The notes under the pieces: model-generated
What the model was told of the DNA's origin: nothing
Seen by the model: only the letters and a program-made list of their open reading frames with translations
The model's database searches: none
Translations under genes and position numbers: made by a program
Assembly (NCBI GenBank): GCA_964420605.1
Contig: CAYQUC010000005.1
Coordinates: 1-64,000, forward strand
Source: CAYQUC01 sp964420605
GTDB taxonomy: Bacteria; Pseudomonadota; Gammaproteobacteria; UBA6429; Thiohalophilaceae
Reading direction: 5' to 3'
Length of the DNA stretch: 64,000 nt
In this document: positions 26,522-35,334 of the stretch, one piece after another
Position numbering within the stretch: the stretch's first letter is position 1
Layout of the letters: each line of letters begins with the position of its first letter

Positions 26522-26550
26522 CTTGAAAAATTAAATAGCACCCCCAAAAT
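26522..26550 (+). promoter_or_regulatory. sigma-32 heat-shock promoter of lon
   Basis: CTTGAAA is followed, after 13 bp, by CCCCAAAAT, ending about 50 bp before the lon start. The E. coli RpoH consensus is CTTGAAA with CCCCATNT at 11-16 bp spacing, so the -35 is perfect and the -10 begins with the diagnostic CCCC. lon is a classical heat-shock gene. Confidence 0.75.
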
Positions 26551-26602
26551 ATATTAATTAAAATCTAGTTGATTTAATTCGTTAATTATTCAGGAAAATA
26601 GA

Positions 26603-29050
26603 ATGCCGGAACAACACGATAACAACAATAAGCTCGATCACGATGATGATTTAATTTCCGATATAGATGATGATGCAACAGAAACTGTAATTAACTCATC
26701 AGGATCAGACATAATTGTTCCAGATAAAGTTTTACCGACAACGCTGTACATTTTACCCGTTGTGGATCAACCCTTTTTTCCTGCACAAGCTCTACCAATT
26801 GAACTTAGCAGTAATATTTGGTTAGAAACAATTGAAAAAATTGGCTCTGCAGCCCACCACATGGCCGGAATGTTATTAACTACCGCAAAAGCTGCCGAGT
26901 TAACCAAGGTATCTGATTTTTATACTGTTGGCACCGCCGTTAGATTACATAGTCCATCACATAATGAAGACAGCATTCAAACAGTCGCAGAAGGTCGGTC
27001 ACGATTTAGAGTGATCAAATGGCTAAACTCAAGCATCCCATTTGTAGCTCAAGTTGAATACATTAAAGAAGAAAAAAATTTAAAAACCAATGAAATAAAA
27101 GCCTATAGTATGGCGATAATTAATACCATTAAAGAGCTGGTGCCACATAACCCATTATACAGTGAAGAAATTAAATTCTTTTTAGAGCGATTTAATTTAA
27201 ATGATCCAAACATGTTAGCGGATTTTGCCGCAACACTTACAACTCGCGATAAAGAAGCACTACAAGATATATTAGAAACCGATCCCCTGCTAAAAAGAAT
27301 GAAAAAGGTTCTCGTTGTACTAAAAAAAGAACTTGAAGTTGCAAAACTACAAGGGAAAATCCACGATAAAGTGGAACAACAAATGACAGAACAACAACGA
27401 CAGTTTTTCTTGAAAGAACAACTAAAAGTCATTCAACAAGAACTTGGCATTGCAAAAGATGACCGAACAGCTGATACCGATAAATTCAAAAAACGCCTTG
27501 AAAAACTCACAATACCAGACGATACCCTCAAAAGTATTAATGAAGAAATGGATAAACTCGCTATTTTGGAAACAGGTTCGCCGGAATATGCCGTAACTCG
27601 TAATTACCTGGACTGGGTTACAGCATTACCATGGGGAATAACCTCAAAAGACAATCTTAACCTTAAACACGCTAGAGAAATTTTAGATGATGATCATCAA
27701 GGTCTTGATGATGTAAAAAATAGAATCATCGAATTTCTTGCAGTTGGTAAACTAAATGGACAAATTAGCGGCTCAATCATATTATTGGTTGGGCCACCCG
27801 GCGTTGGTAAAACCTCAATTGGTAAATCAATAGCACGCGCTGTTGGTCGAAAATTTTTTCGATTCTCACTCGGTGGTATGCGTGATGAAGCCGAAATTAA
27901 AGGACACCGACGTACCTACATAGGCGCAATGCCCGGACGATTTATTCAATCGATGAAAGATGTGCAAACATCAAATCCAGTTATCATGTTAGATGAAATT
28001 GATAAAATAGGCAGTTCCTATCAAGGTGATCCTGCATCTGCACTTCTCGAAGTTCTCGATCCTGAACAAAATAATGAATTTCTAGATCATTATATTGACA
28101 ATAGATTTGACTTATCCAATGTATTATTTATTTGTACAGCCAATCAACTCGATACAATTCCATCACCGTTATTAGATCGAATGGAAGTTATCCGTCTTTC
28201 AGGTTATATCACTGAAGAAAAAGTTCAAATTGCTAAAAAACATTTATGGCCAAAGCTAATCGATCAAATTGGTGTTAAACGCAGCCAAATAAAAATAACC
28301 ACCACCGCATTACGAAACTTAATTGACGGTTATGCTCGCGAAGCCGGTGTTCGAAACCTGGAAAAACAATTAAAACGCATTATCCGAAAAATTGCCGTCA
28401 AAATAGTTTCAGGTAAAAAAGGTCCCTATAATGTTCAGGTAGAAGATGTTGAGACGCATTTAGGAAAACCAATATTTACTAATGAGATTCCAATCAGTGG
28501 AATAGGTAATATAACTGGGTTGGCCTGGACATCAATGGGCGGAACAACGCTAACCATTGAAGCCGCGCATGTGCATAGCAAAAACAAAGGCTTCAAATTA
28601 ACCGGCCAGCTAGGTGATGTGATGAAAGAATCCGCCGAAATTGCTTACAGTTACATTTATTCAAATTTAGAAAAATTTAAAGCCGATAAATCATTCTTTG
28701 ATTCTAGTTTTGTTCATTTACATGTCCCTGAAGGTGCCACTCCAAAGGATGGACCAAGCGCCGGTGTTACCATGGCAACTGCATTGTTGTCACTAGCACG
28801 TAATGAAAAACCAAAAACAGGTGTCGCCATGACGGGGGAACTAACACTCACAGGTCAAGTATTACCCGTCGGAGGTATAAGAGAAAAAGTTATTGCTGCA
28901 AGACGTATAAAAATTAAAACGTTAATCTTGCCGTTCACAAATAAACACGATTATGAAGAATTACCAGATTATATTCGAAAAGGAATGAAGGTTCATTTTG
29001 CAGAACAATATTCAGATGTCTACGCCATCATGTTTAAGTCTAAAAAATAA
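26603..29050 (+). CDS. lon: ATP-dependent protease Lon
   Basis: This 815-aa AAA+ serine protease degrades misfolded and regulatory proteins. An Asp/Asn-rich head (about 1-40, with DHDDDLISDIDDD) precedes the LON substrate-binding domain (about 45-240). A coiled coil follows, then the AAA+ module with Walker A GPPGVGKTS at 397 and Walker B VIMLDEIDKIG. The protease domain has catalytic S719 in KDGPSAGV and K762 in GGIREKV, spaced by 43 residues as in E. coli. AGGAAAATAG precedes the ATG. It is transcribed alone, without clpP/clpX or hupB neighbours. Confidence 0.97.
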   Translation: MPEQHDNNNKLDHDDDLISDIDDDATETVINSSGSDIIVPDKVLPTTLYILPVVDQPFFPAQALPIELSSNIWLETIEKIGSAAHHMAGMLLTTAKAAELTKVSDFYTVGTAVRLHSPSHNEDSIQTVAEGRSRFRVIKWLNSSIPFVAQVEYIKEEKNLKTNEIKAYSMAIINTIKELVPHNPLYSEEIKFFLERFNLNDPNMLADFAATLTTRDKEALQDILETDPLLKRMKKVLVVLKKELEVAKLQGKIHDKVEQQMTEQQRQFFLKEQLKVIQQELGIAKDDRTADTDKFKKRLEKLTIPDDTLKSINEEMDKLAILETGSPEYAVTRNYLDWVTALPWGITSKDNLNLKHAREILDDDHQGLDDVKNRIIEFLAVGKLNGQISGSIILLVGPPGVGKTSIGKSIARAVGRKFFRFSLGGMRDEAEIKGHRRTYIGAMPGRFIQSMKDVQTSNPVIMLDEIDKIGSSYQGDPASALLEVLDPEQNNEFLDHYIDNRFDLSNVLFICTANQLDTIPSPLLDRMEVIRLSGYITEEKVQIAKKHLWPKLIDQIGVKRSQIKITTTALRNLIDGYAREAGVRNLEKQLKRIIRKIAVKIVSGKKGPYNVQVEDVETHLGKPIFTNEIPISGIGNITGLAWTSMGGTTLTIEAAHVHSKNKGFKLTGQLGDVMKESAEIAYSYIYSNLEKFKADKSFFDSSFVHLHVPEGATPKDGPSAGVTMATALLSLARNEKPKTGVAMTGELTLTGQVLPVGGIREKVIAARRIKIKTLILPFTNKHDYEELPDYIRKGMKVHFAEQYSDVYAIMFKSKK

Positions 29051-29057
29051 TGTTTAC

Positions 29058-29090
29058 CGCTACTTATCTATCGGCGATAGATAAGTAGCG
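29058..29090. terminator. bidirectional hairpin between lon and the thioredoxin gene
   Basis: A perfect 15-bp inverted repeat (CGCTACTTATCTATC / GATAGATAAGTAGCG) with a 3-nt loop lies between the two convergent stop codons. A clear U-tract is missing on either side, yet the position and stability suggest a shared terminator. Confidence 0.65.
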
Positions 29091-29104
29091 TCAGTATAAA
29101 ATAC

Positions 29105-29482
29105 TTAACTTTCAGCTTTAGTGGCTGCTTGCTCGGCCATTTGAGCATGAACATCCTTCATATCAACAGCTTTCGCTTGTTCAATCAATTTCTCAAACTC
29201 TGAGGCCTGCATTGCACCTGCTTCAGAATATAAAATCACTTGCTCACGAAAAATCATTAATGTCGGAATTGAACGTATTTGAAAGTGACCACCTAATTCC
29301 TGTTGATCTTCAGTGTTTACTTTTGCAAATACGATATCAGGATACTTTTCAGATGTGTCGGTATACACCGGAGCAAAACCCTGACATGGACCACACCAAG
29401 GAGCCCAAAAGTCAATTACAACAAAATCATTTTTGCTAATTACTTCTTCAAAATTTTCACCGGTTAAATCGATTGTTGCCAT
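29105..29482 (-). CDS. thioredoxin-family protein
   Basis: This is a 125-aa cytoplasmic thioredoxin fold. The active site is WAPWCGPCQ with Cys30 and Cys33, the cis-Pro lies in IRSIPTLMIF, and the buried Asp is at about 25. The C-terminus extends some 18 residues beyond typical Trx1 (108 aa) with an Ala/Glu/Met-rich helix (DVHAQMAEQAATKAES). The Gln-Gly-Phe after CGPC is unlike the CGPCK of Trx1, so this is a thioredoxin-like variant rather than the main TrxA. AGAGGATTTAAAT precedes the start. Its partners are unknown. Confidence 0.9.
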   Translation of the reverse strand: MATIDLTGENFEEVISKNDFVVIDFWAPWCGPCQGFAPVYTDTSEKYPDIVFAKVNTEDQQELGGHFQIRSIPTLMIFREQVILYSEAGAMQASEFEKLIEQAKAVDMKDVHAQMAEQAATKAES

Positions 29483-29567
29483 ATTTAAATCCTCTATCCT
29501 CTAATTTCACTTAAACTAAATTAATAATATAAAACTGTAAGTGAGCATTTTACTATAAAAACAGGCG

Positions 29568-29999
29568 TTATAATGGTTTGATTTCACCAGTTTCTCGAAA
29601 ATACAAATAATCAGCAATTATTTTAGCGTGATCAAAGGCTAGATCTGATGGTAAATTATCAAGATTAACAATTTTGACATTAGCCGCATCATCCGCTGCA
29701 AATGGATCCCCACTTGCTTGAGCAATATAAACGGCACTAACCGTGTGGCCTCTTGAGTCACGAGACGGATCAGAGTAGCAGCCTAACAAAGATTTAACCT
29801 TGACCTCGAGTGATATCTCTTCATGCGCCTCGCGTCCTGCAGCGTCCTCTAAGGTTTCTCCTATATCAACAAAACCGCCCGGTAAAGCCCAGCCATACGG
29901 AGGATATTTACGCTCAATTAATACAATAGGCCGTCCCGGTTTATCGATGAGTTCAATTATAATATCCACAGTCAAGGAAGGTGTCGCTGGTCTCGTCAT
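29568..29999 (-). CDS. Nudix hydrolase, variant box
   Basis: This is a 143-aa Nudix protein. The box runs from G42 with E48, R56-E57 and E60-E61 in place. The position after EExG is Ser63 instead of Gly, in a GX5EX7REUXEEXSU pattern. The upstream PPYGWALPGG suggests the ADP-ribose pyrophosphatase-like or YfcD-like subgroup, but the substrate cannot be told. All catalytic Glu are retained, so it should be active. It ends 104 bp from the thioredoxin gene and starts 3 bp after the Hsp15-like gene ends, so these are co-oriented and probably one operon. Confidence 0.88.
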   Translation of the reverse strand: MTRPATPSLTVDIIIELIDKPGRPIVLIERKYPPYGWALPGGFVDIGETLEDAAGREAHEEISLEVKVKSLLGCYSDPSRDSRGHTVSAVYIAQASGDPFAADDAANVKIVNLDNLPSDLAFDHAKIIADYLYFRETGEIKPL

Positions 30000-30002
30000 T
30001 TG

Positions 30003-30404
30003 TTATTTAATCCTACCTGTTAATTTTTGAATTTCTCGTCTTTCTTGCTTATTCGGTCGTCGCTCAGAAGTTTGAAATCCGGCGTTAAAAAAACGCTTAT
30101 CTTTAATAATGTTTTCGCGAGCTAATTTACTTTGTTCAGATTCTTCATATAATGTAGTGGCAATAGTAGCAGATACTCGTGTGGGTAAAATCCCTTTAAC
30201 AGCAACATAATACTCCAGATTATTTTTTTTAATTAACACACTATCACCGACAATTAGTATTTTAGATGATTTTATTCGACTGTCATTTAAACGAACATGA
30301 CCTGCATTAATAGCTTTAGCCGCCAATGAACGTGTTTTATAAAAGCGCGTAACCCATAACCATTTATCGATTCTAAGACCAGATTCGTTTTTGATTTTAT
30401 TCAC
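30003..30404 (-). CDS. hslR: ribosome-associated heat shock protein Hsp15 (S4 domain)
   Basis: This 133-aa protein (same length as E. coli Hsp15) starts at a GTG preceded by TGGGGATT. A TTG 20 codons upstream would add residues absent from the family. The S4 RNA-binding domain covers about 10-75 (LRIDKWLWVTRFYKTRSLAAK and INAGHVRLNDSR, the alpha-L motif). A basic C-terminal tail follows (RRPNKQERREIQKL). In E. coli it binds free 50S subunits carrying a nascent chain and returns them to translation. It is encoded just upstream of the Nudix gene. Confidence 0.9.
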   Translation of the reverse strand: MNKIKNESGLRIDKWLWVTRFYKTRSLAAKAINAGHVRLNDSRIKSSKILIVGDSVLIKKNNLEYYVAVKGILPTRVSATIATTLYEESEQSKLARENIIKDKRFFNAGFQTSERRPNKQERREIQKLTGRIK

Positions 30405-30581
30405 ACAATCCCCATTTGATCTCGGTTGATTAATATCAAGTATATCTCCAGTATAAACTAGCAAGAAAATTATATTTATAATGGTTTTATATTATATAGA
30501 ATACGTTTATTATAACTCCATTGTTACTTAGATACTGCGACACCTATAGCTATAACGGACCTAGATAAGAATCACAATCCA

Positions 30582-32069
30582 ATGATAGATAGCGACCAAC
30601 TGCCACAGCCTTCAATATCTAAGGCCACACTAATCGGATACTTTAAATCCGTTATTCCTGTACAAGATATTTTATCTGATCCTGAAGATTTAAGACCTTA
30701 CGAATGTGATGGTTTATCGGCTTATCGAGCACTACCGATGATGGTCGTCATTCCTAATAATATTAAACAAATTCAAAAAATCGTTTCACTCTGTCAACAA
30801 TATAATGTTCCAATTATCGCGCGAGGTGCCGGCACTGGCTTGTCTGGTGGTACCTTTCCATTTGATACTGCTGTTATTTTAAATCTAGCAAAATTAAATC
30901 GTATTCTCAATATCAATCCAGCAACTGCAACAGCCTGTGTTGAACCCGGCGTTCGAAACCTAGCCATCTCTGAAGCAGTTGCACAATTTGGTCTTTATTA
31001 TGCACCTGATCCATCATCTCAGGTTGCTTGTACCATTGGTGGTAATGTTGCTGAAAACTCTGGCGGCATTCACTGTTTAAAATACGGTTTGACCGTTCAC
31101 AATATCCTAGAGTTAAAAATAATCTTATACGACGGAACGTTACTAACAGTTGGCAGTGAAGCCTATGACACACCAGGTTATGATCTACTTGCACTATTAA
31201 CTGGTTCTGAAGGACTGTTAGGAATCATTGTTCAGGTAACTGTAAAATTGCTACCAATACCAAAATTTAATTGCGTATTATTAGCTGCATTTAGTGACAT
31301 TACCGATTCAGGGAAAGCCGTTAGTGATATTATTTCTGCTGGCATTATTCCAGCCGGGTTAGAAATGATGGATAATCTGGCAATCAAAGCTGCTGAAGAT
31401 TTCATTCATGCTGGATATCCAACTGATGCACAAGCTATTCTATTGTGTGAACTTGATGGTAATGAAGATGAAGTCATCGAACTAACACAAGTCGTGAAGT
31501 TAATTTTAAATAAAAATAACGCCTACCAAATAACGGTGTCTGAAACAGAACAACAAAGATTAAAACTGTGGCAAGGACGAAAGTCGGCTTTCCCTGCGGT
31601 TGGCCGATTAGCTCCAGACTATTACTGTATGGACGGCACTATACCCCGTAGCCGATTATCCGAAGTATTAGAGACCATTCAGTCACTATCCAAACATTAT
31701 AAATTACCAGTCGCCAATGTTTTTCATGCAGGAGACGGCAACCTACACCCGCTTATATTATATGATGCCAATATACCTGGCGAATTAGAAAAAACTGAGC
31801 GATTTGGCGCAGATATTCTCGAACTTTGTATTAATGTTGGTGGCACTATAACCGGCGAGCACGGCGTTGGAATAGAAAAAATAGATCAAATGTGTATGCA
31901 ATTTAATACCGCTGAACTGAATCAATTTCATGCGATAAAACACGCATTTGATCCTGATAATATTTTAAACCCAGGAAAAGCCGTACCAAGCTTGCATCGT
32001 TGTGCCGAACTAGGCGCTATGCATGTACATAAAGGAAAAATTAAATTTTCCGAACTTGATCGTTTTTAA
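30582..32069 (+). CDS. glcD: glycolate oxidase FAD subunit GlcD
   Basis: This is a 495-aa flavoprotein of the VAO/FAD_binding_4 family, the catalytic subunit converting glycolate to glyoxylate. The FAD-binding motif GAGTGLSGGTFP lies near 86-97. CTIGGNVAENSGGIHCLKYG and TGSEGLLGII follow, and the C-terminal domain shows VFHAGDGNLHPLI and GEHGVGIEK. Length matches E. coli GlcD (499 aa). It is the first gene of glcDEF; glcE starts 8 bp after its stop at the preferred start. Confidence 0.95.
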   Translation: MIDSDQLPQPSISKATLIGYFKSVIPVQDILSDPEDLRPYECDGLSAYRALPMMVVIPNNIKQIQKIVSLCQQYNVPIIARGAGTGLSGGTFPFDTAVILNLAKLNRILNINPATATACVEPGVRNLAISEAVAQFGLYYAPDPSSQVACTIGGNVAENSGGIHCLKYGLTVHNILELKIILYDGTLLTVGSEAYDTPGYDLLALLTGSEGLLGIIVQVTVKLLPIPKFNCVLLAAFSDITDSGKAVSDIISAGIIPAGLEMMDNLAIKAAEDFIHAGYPTDAQAILLCELDGNEDEVIELTQVVKLILNKNNAYQITVSETEQQRLKLWQGRKSAFPAVGRLAPDYYCMDGTIPRSRLSEVLETIQSLSKHYKLPVANVFHAGDGNLHPLILYDANIPGELEKTERFGADILELCINVGGTITGEHGVGIEKIDQMCMQFNTAELNQFHAIKHAFDPDNILNPGKAVPSLHRCAELGAMHVHKGKIKFSELDRF

Positions 32070-32076
32070 TTTATTT

Positions 32077-33156
32077 ATGACTTTTTCAAAAGATACTGAT
32101 AATAGTGAATTTTTAATTTCAAAAATTAAAAAAGCCTATCGTTCAGAAACACCGTTACAAATTATCGCGGGTAACACAAAAGTATTTTATGGCCGAGCTA
32201 TTGACGGTGAAAAATTAGATACAAGTTCTCACTCTGGTATATTAAACTATGAGCCATCCGAGCTGGTAATCACTGTGCGTTCAGGTACTAAATTATCAGA
32301 AATTAATTCTGCATTAAAAGATAATAATCAAATGCTCGCCTTCGAGCCTCCAGATTATGATTCTAAATCAACAATTGGTGGCTCAATTTCATGTGGTTTA
32401 TCTGGATCCCGTCGCCCTTTTACTGGTGCTGCTCGTGATTTTGTTCTTGGCACCCGAATCATCAATGGTACGGGAGAATCACTACGATTTGGCGGAGAAG
32501 TAATTAAAAACGTTGCGGGTTATGATGCCTCCAGACTTATAACCGGTTCTCTAGGCACCTTAGGGGTATTACTCGATATATCAATTAAAGTATTACCTCG
32601 ACCTGAAACTGAAAAAACGCTTATCCAAGAATTGTCAACTGATGCTGCGCTATCATTAATGGTACACCTTAAAAGACAACCCTTACCAATATCTGGCCTT
32701 GTATACGCTAACAAGCAACTCTTTATACGATTATCCGGCACAGAAAGTACTGTTAATGATGCTCAGAACAGTATTGGCGGTGAAGATTTAAATAATACTA
32801 ACTGTTCATTTTCGTGGGATAAGTTAGATAACCATACATTAGATTTTTTTGATAACAATAAACCACTTTGGCGAGTCTCACTAAAACCTGATACTCCAGC
32901 ATTTAATATAGATGCTCAAACAATTTATAATTGGGCTGGTGCAGAAAGGTGGTTTTTTAGTGAACAAAACGAGTTGGATATATTTAAACTAGCAGCGCAA
33001 GCTAACGGCCATGCCACGTTATTTAGAAATGGTATACAAAGAGACCAAGTGTTTCAACCGCTGTCAAAACCATTACAAAAAATTCACTTGGAGTTAAAAA
33101 AAGCCTTTGATCCAAAACATATTTTGAATCCTGGTAAATTATATGCTGAGCTTTAA
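32077..33156 (+). CDS. glcE: glycolate oxidase FAD-binding subunit GlcE
   Basis: This is a 359-aa second flavin subunit. I prefer the ATG at 32077 (MTFSKDTDN); an ATG at 32023 is in frame but lies inside glcD. The FAD_binding_4 domain includes LQIIAGNTKVFYG, STIGGSISCGLSGSRRPFTG, KNVAGYDASRL and TGSLGTLGVLLDISIKVLP. The C-terminus ends with the family DPKHILNPGKLY. Length agrees with E. coli (350 aa). It acts with GlcD and GlcF at the membrane, passing electrons to quinone. Confidence 0.93.
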   Translation: MTFSKDTDNSEFLISKIKKAYRSETPLQIIAGNTKVFYGRAIDGEKLDTSSHSGILNYEPSELVITVRSGTKLSEINSALKDNNQMLAFEPPDYDSKSTIGGSISCGLSGSRRPFTGAARDFVLGTRIINGTGESLRFGGEVIKNVAGYDASRLITGSLGTLGVLLDISIKVLPRPETEKTLIQELSTDAALSLMVHLKRQPLPISGLVYANKQLFIRLSGTESTVNDAQNSIGGEDLNNTNCSFSWDKLDNHTLDFFDNNKPLWRVSLKPDTPAFNIDAQTIYNWAGAERWFFSEQNELDIFKLAAQANGHATLFRNGIQRDQVFQPLSKPLQKIHLELKKAFDPKHILNPGKLYAEL

Positions 33157-33176
33157 TTATTGGTTATCATAAACAT

Positions 33177-34388
33177 ATGCAAACTAACATTTCTAAACAT
33201 TATAAAGATATCCCAGAATACCATATCGCTGACAAAATTCTTCGAAGTTGCGTCCATTGCGGATTTTGCACTGCAACTTGTCCAACCTACCAACTATTAG
33301 GAAATGAACTTGATAGCCCTCGCGGTAGAATATATTTAATAAAACAAATTCTTGAAGGCGAAAAAGTTACTCATAAGACACAATTACACTTGGATCGATG
33401 CCTTACTTGTCGTGCTTGTGAAACAATTTGTCCTTCCGGCGTTGAATATGGACACCTACTGGATATCGGTAGAAAATACGTAGACAAGACTATTAAACGA
33501 ACCTCCTTAGACAGAATTAAACGAAGATTACTAATTACAGTATTACCTCACCCTAAACGATTTTCATTTTTATTTAAATTGTCTTATTACTTTAATTTTT
33601 TATTACCTTCACACCTAAAAACCACTTTGCCACCAAAACTGAAAAATAAAAAAAATCAAGAAACATTCTCTCGAAAGATGATGTTACTATCTGGCTGCGC
33701 TCAACCAACAATGGCTCCACAAATAAATGCCGCTACAATAAAATTATTAAACAACTTAAAAATAGAAATAATCGAAATACCCGATGTCTTATGCTGTGGC
33801 GCGGTAACTCATCATTTAACTGAAGAAAACAAAACAATAGCAACTATAAAAAACAACATTGACCGTTGGTGGCCGTTAATTCAAAATGGTGTTGAATCTA
33901 TAATCGTTAATGCCAGTGGTTGTAGTGTCATGGTAAAAGACTACGGTTTTATCATGCAGTCAATTTCTGATTATTCAGAAAAAGCAAAAAAAGTTTCATC
34001 ATTATGTCAGGATATTTGTGAAGTTTTACAAAATAGTGATTTATCAAAATTCAAAAACACTAATAAACGCATAGCATTCCATCCACCCTGTACTTTACAA
34101 CATGGAATGAAATTAAATGGTGTCGTTGAAAATATATTGCAAACCGCCGGTTATCAGTTAACGAAAATTAAAGATAATCATTTATGTTGTGGCTCGGCAG
34201 GAACCTACTCTATTTTACAGAGTAAAATATCAAACCAGTTAGTACAAAATAAAGTTAACAATATTGAAGCTGATTATCCAGAAATTATAGTTTCTGCGAA
34301 TATAGGTTGCTTACATCATTTACAACACAACACGTCATTGCAAGTTAAGCATTGGATTGAGTTGTTTGCTGAATTGGAATTGGTTTAA
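33177..34388 (+). CDS. glcF: glycolate oxidase iron-sulfur subunit GlcF
   Basis: This is a 403-aa electron-transfer subunit. Two [4Fe-4S] motifs are CVHCGFCTATCP (about 21-32) and CLTCRACETICP (about 71-82). Two CCG domains (LCCGAVTHH and LCCGSAGTYS) form the C-terminal half. Length equals E. coli GlcF (407 aa). It follows glcE by 20 bp. Immediately after the stop codon the scaffold gap begins, so any downstream operon member (glcG, glcB) could be hidden there. Confidence 0.95.
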   Translation: MQTNISKHYKDIPEYHIADKILRSCVHCGFCTATCPTYQLLGNELDSPRGRIYLIKQILEGEKVTHKTQLHLDRCLTCRACETICPSGVEYGHLLDIGRKYVDKTIKRTSLDRIKRRLLITVLPHPKRFSFLFKLSYYFNFLLPSHLKTTLPPKLKNKKNQETFSRKMMLLSGCAQPTMAPQINAATIKLLNNLKIEIIEIPDVLCCGAVTHHLTEENKTIATIKNNIDRWWPLIQNGVESIIVNASGCSVMVKDYGFIMQSISDYSEKAKKVSSLCQDICEVLQNSDLSKFKNTNKRIAFHPPCTLQHGMKLNGVVENILQTAGYQLTKIKDNHLCCGSAGTYSILQSKISNQLVQNKVNNIEADYPEIIVSANIGCLHHLQHNTSLQVKHWIELFAELELV

Positions 34389-34395
34389 AATTTAA

Positions 34396-34495
34396 NNNNN
34401 NNNNNNNNNNNNNNNNNNNNNNNNNNNNNNNNNNNNNNNNNNNNNNNNNNNNNNNNNNNNNNNNNNNNNNNNNNNNNNNNNNNNNNNNNNNNNNN
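34396..34495. other. assembly gap (100 N)
   Basis: A run of exactly 100 N, the usual placeholder for a gap of unknown length. The base string AAATTTAA just before it matches the end of the 15-bp unit repeated just after it, so the break probably lies within the repeat array. Confidence 0.98.
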
Positions 34496-34565
34496 GGACT
34501 CGAAATTTAAGGACTCGAAATTTAAGGACTCGAAATTTAAGGACTCGAAATTTAAGGACTCGAAA
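34496..34565. repeat. tandem 15-bp repeat
   Basis: The unit GGACTCGAAATTTAA is repeated four times in full without mismatch (34496-34555), and a fifth partial copy (GGACTCGAAA) runs into a hairpin. The array starts at the gap edge and probably continues leftwards, since AAATTTAA ends the left contig. The unit length is a multiple of three, but the array reads stop codons in one frame and flanks no gene start. It lies just past the lipoprotein stop codon, in the spacer to glcF. Confidence 0.9.
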
Positions 34566-34581
34566 ATCGTGTACGATTTTC
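34562..34581 (-). terminator. hairpin overlapping the lipoprotein stop codon
   Basis: A perfect 8-bp stem (GAAAATCG / CGATTTTC) with a 4-nt loop starts at the last base of the TAG codon of the lipoprotein gene and merges with the last partial 15-bp repeat. It may act as a terminator or mRNA 3' end, or simply be part of the repeat element. Confidence 0.45.
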
Positions 34582-35192
34582 TACCTCGGGATTTTTTTTA
34601 CTAGTTCGATGGCTGTAATTTGGACAACCGTTTTAAAATTAATTGTATTATTTGTAATGGTATCATAGGAATAATTTAATTCAGCACTGCCTTCCCACGC
34701 AATAGTACCATTATGACTATCCCATATTTGAAAAAACAATCGCATTCGCGCTTTTTTTGTATCAATTATTCTAAATCCAAATGAAAATCGAGTTGTAGTT
34801 TCTTGAGTAAATTCACTCAATTTTAATTGTGCTAAAAAGCGTTTTCCAGTAGCTTTACTTATTTTCTTTATAATATCTTGATCAAAAATTCCTGTGTCGC
34901 GGTAATTACGATACATTTTTTTATAATCTTCAATCATGCCTGACTTATTAATCAAACTTAAAGTATCTGATAATGGCATTATAGATATCTCAGGACGTAA
35001 TTCTTGCATCAAACTCACGAAGCTAAGTGCCAGAGATTGAGTATCTTGTTCTTGACCTGTCACTGTTGAAGGCGTTATAAAAGCAACACCAAATTTGGCT
35101 AAATCACCTTTCATTAATGAAAATGCTCGTGTCTCAACGGTGGTATATTTTTGAGGTGCACAACCGCTAAACAAAAAACTACAAACTACCAA
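34581..35192 (-). CDS. unassigned lipoprotein
   Basis: I do not recognise the family. A lipobox (FLFSGC) near the start indicates an outer-membrane or periplasmic lipoprotein of about 190 residues. The body is mixed alpha/beta with GVAFITPSTVTG, then MPLSDTLSLI, and a late FFQIWDSHNGTIAWEGSAEL typical of envelope beta-sheets. The 203-aa frame opens with TTG inside what looks like the signal peptide. The hydrophobic, Lys-containing sequence continues upstream (FLLRKQFACL) but has no in-frame ATG. An ATG at 35239 is one base out of frame, so a single missing A in an A-run may hide the true start. The gene is followed by a hairpin and the tandem repeat. Confidence 0.75.
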   Translation of the reverse strand: MVVCSFLFSGCAPQKYTTVETRAFSLMKGDLAKFGVAFITPSTVTGQEQDTQSLALSFVSLMQELRPEISIMPLSDTLSLINKSGMIEDYKKMYRNYRDTGIFDQDIIKKISKATGKRFLAQLKLSEFTQETTTRFSFGFRIIDTKKARMRLFFQIWDSHNGTIAWEGSAELNYSYDTITNNTINFKTVVQITAIELVKKIPR

Positions 35193-35334
35193 ACAGGCAA
35201 ATTGTTTTCTTAATAAAAATTTTATTTTAGTACCCTCATTATTTAAAATGAATTTTATTATTTTAACATCACTCTATTACAGAGTATGTCGGTTAAATAA
35301 CCATTGTCTATATCAAGAGCGGAGTTTTTGAGGT

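Noticed and set aside
27103..27432. Open frame of 109 codons on the minus strand, rich in Ser, Phe and Cys.
   Set aside because: It lies antisense to the Lon coiled-coil; the composition is what complementing Lys/Glu codons gives.
34496..34581. Tandem 15-bp units considered as a CRISPR array.
   Set aside because: The units are contiguous without spacers and too short; no cas gene is near.
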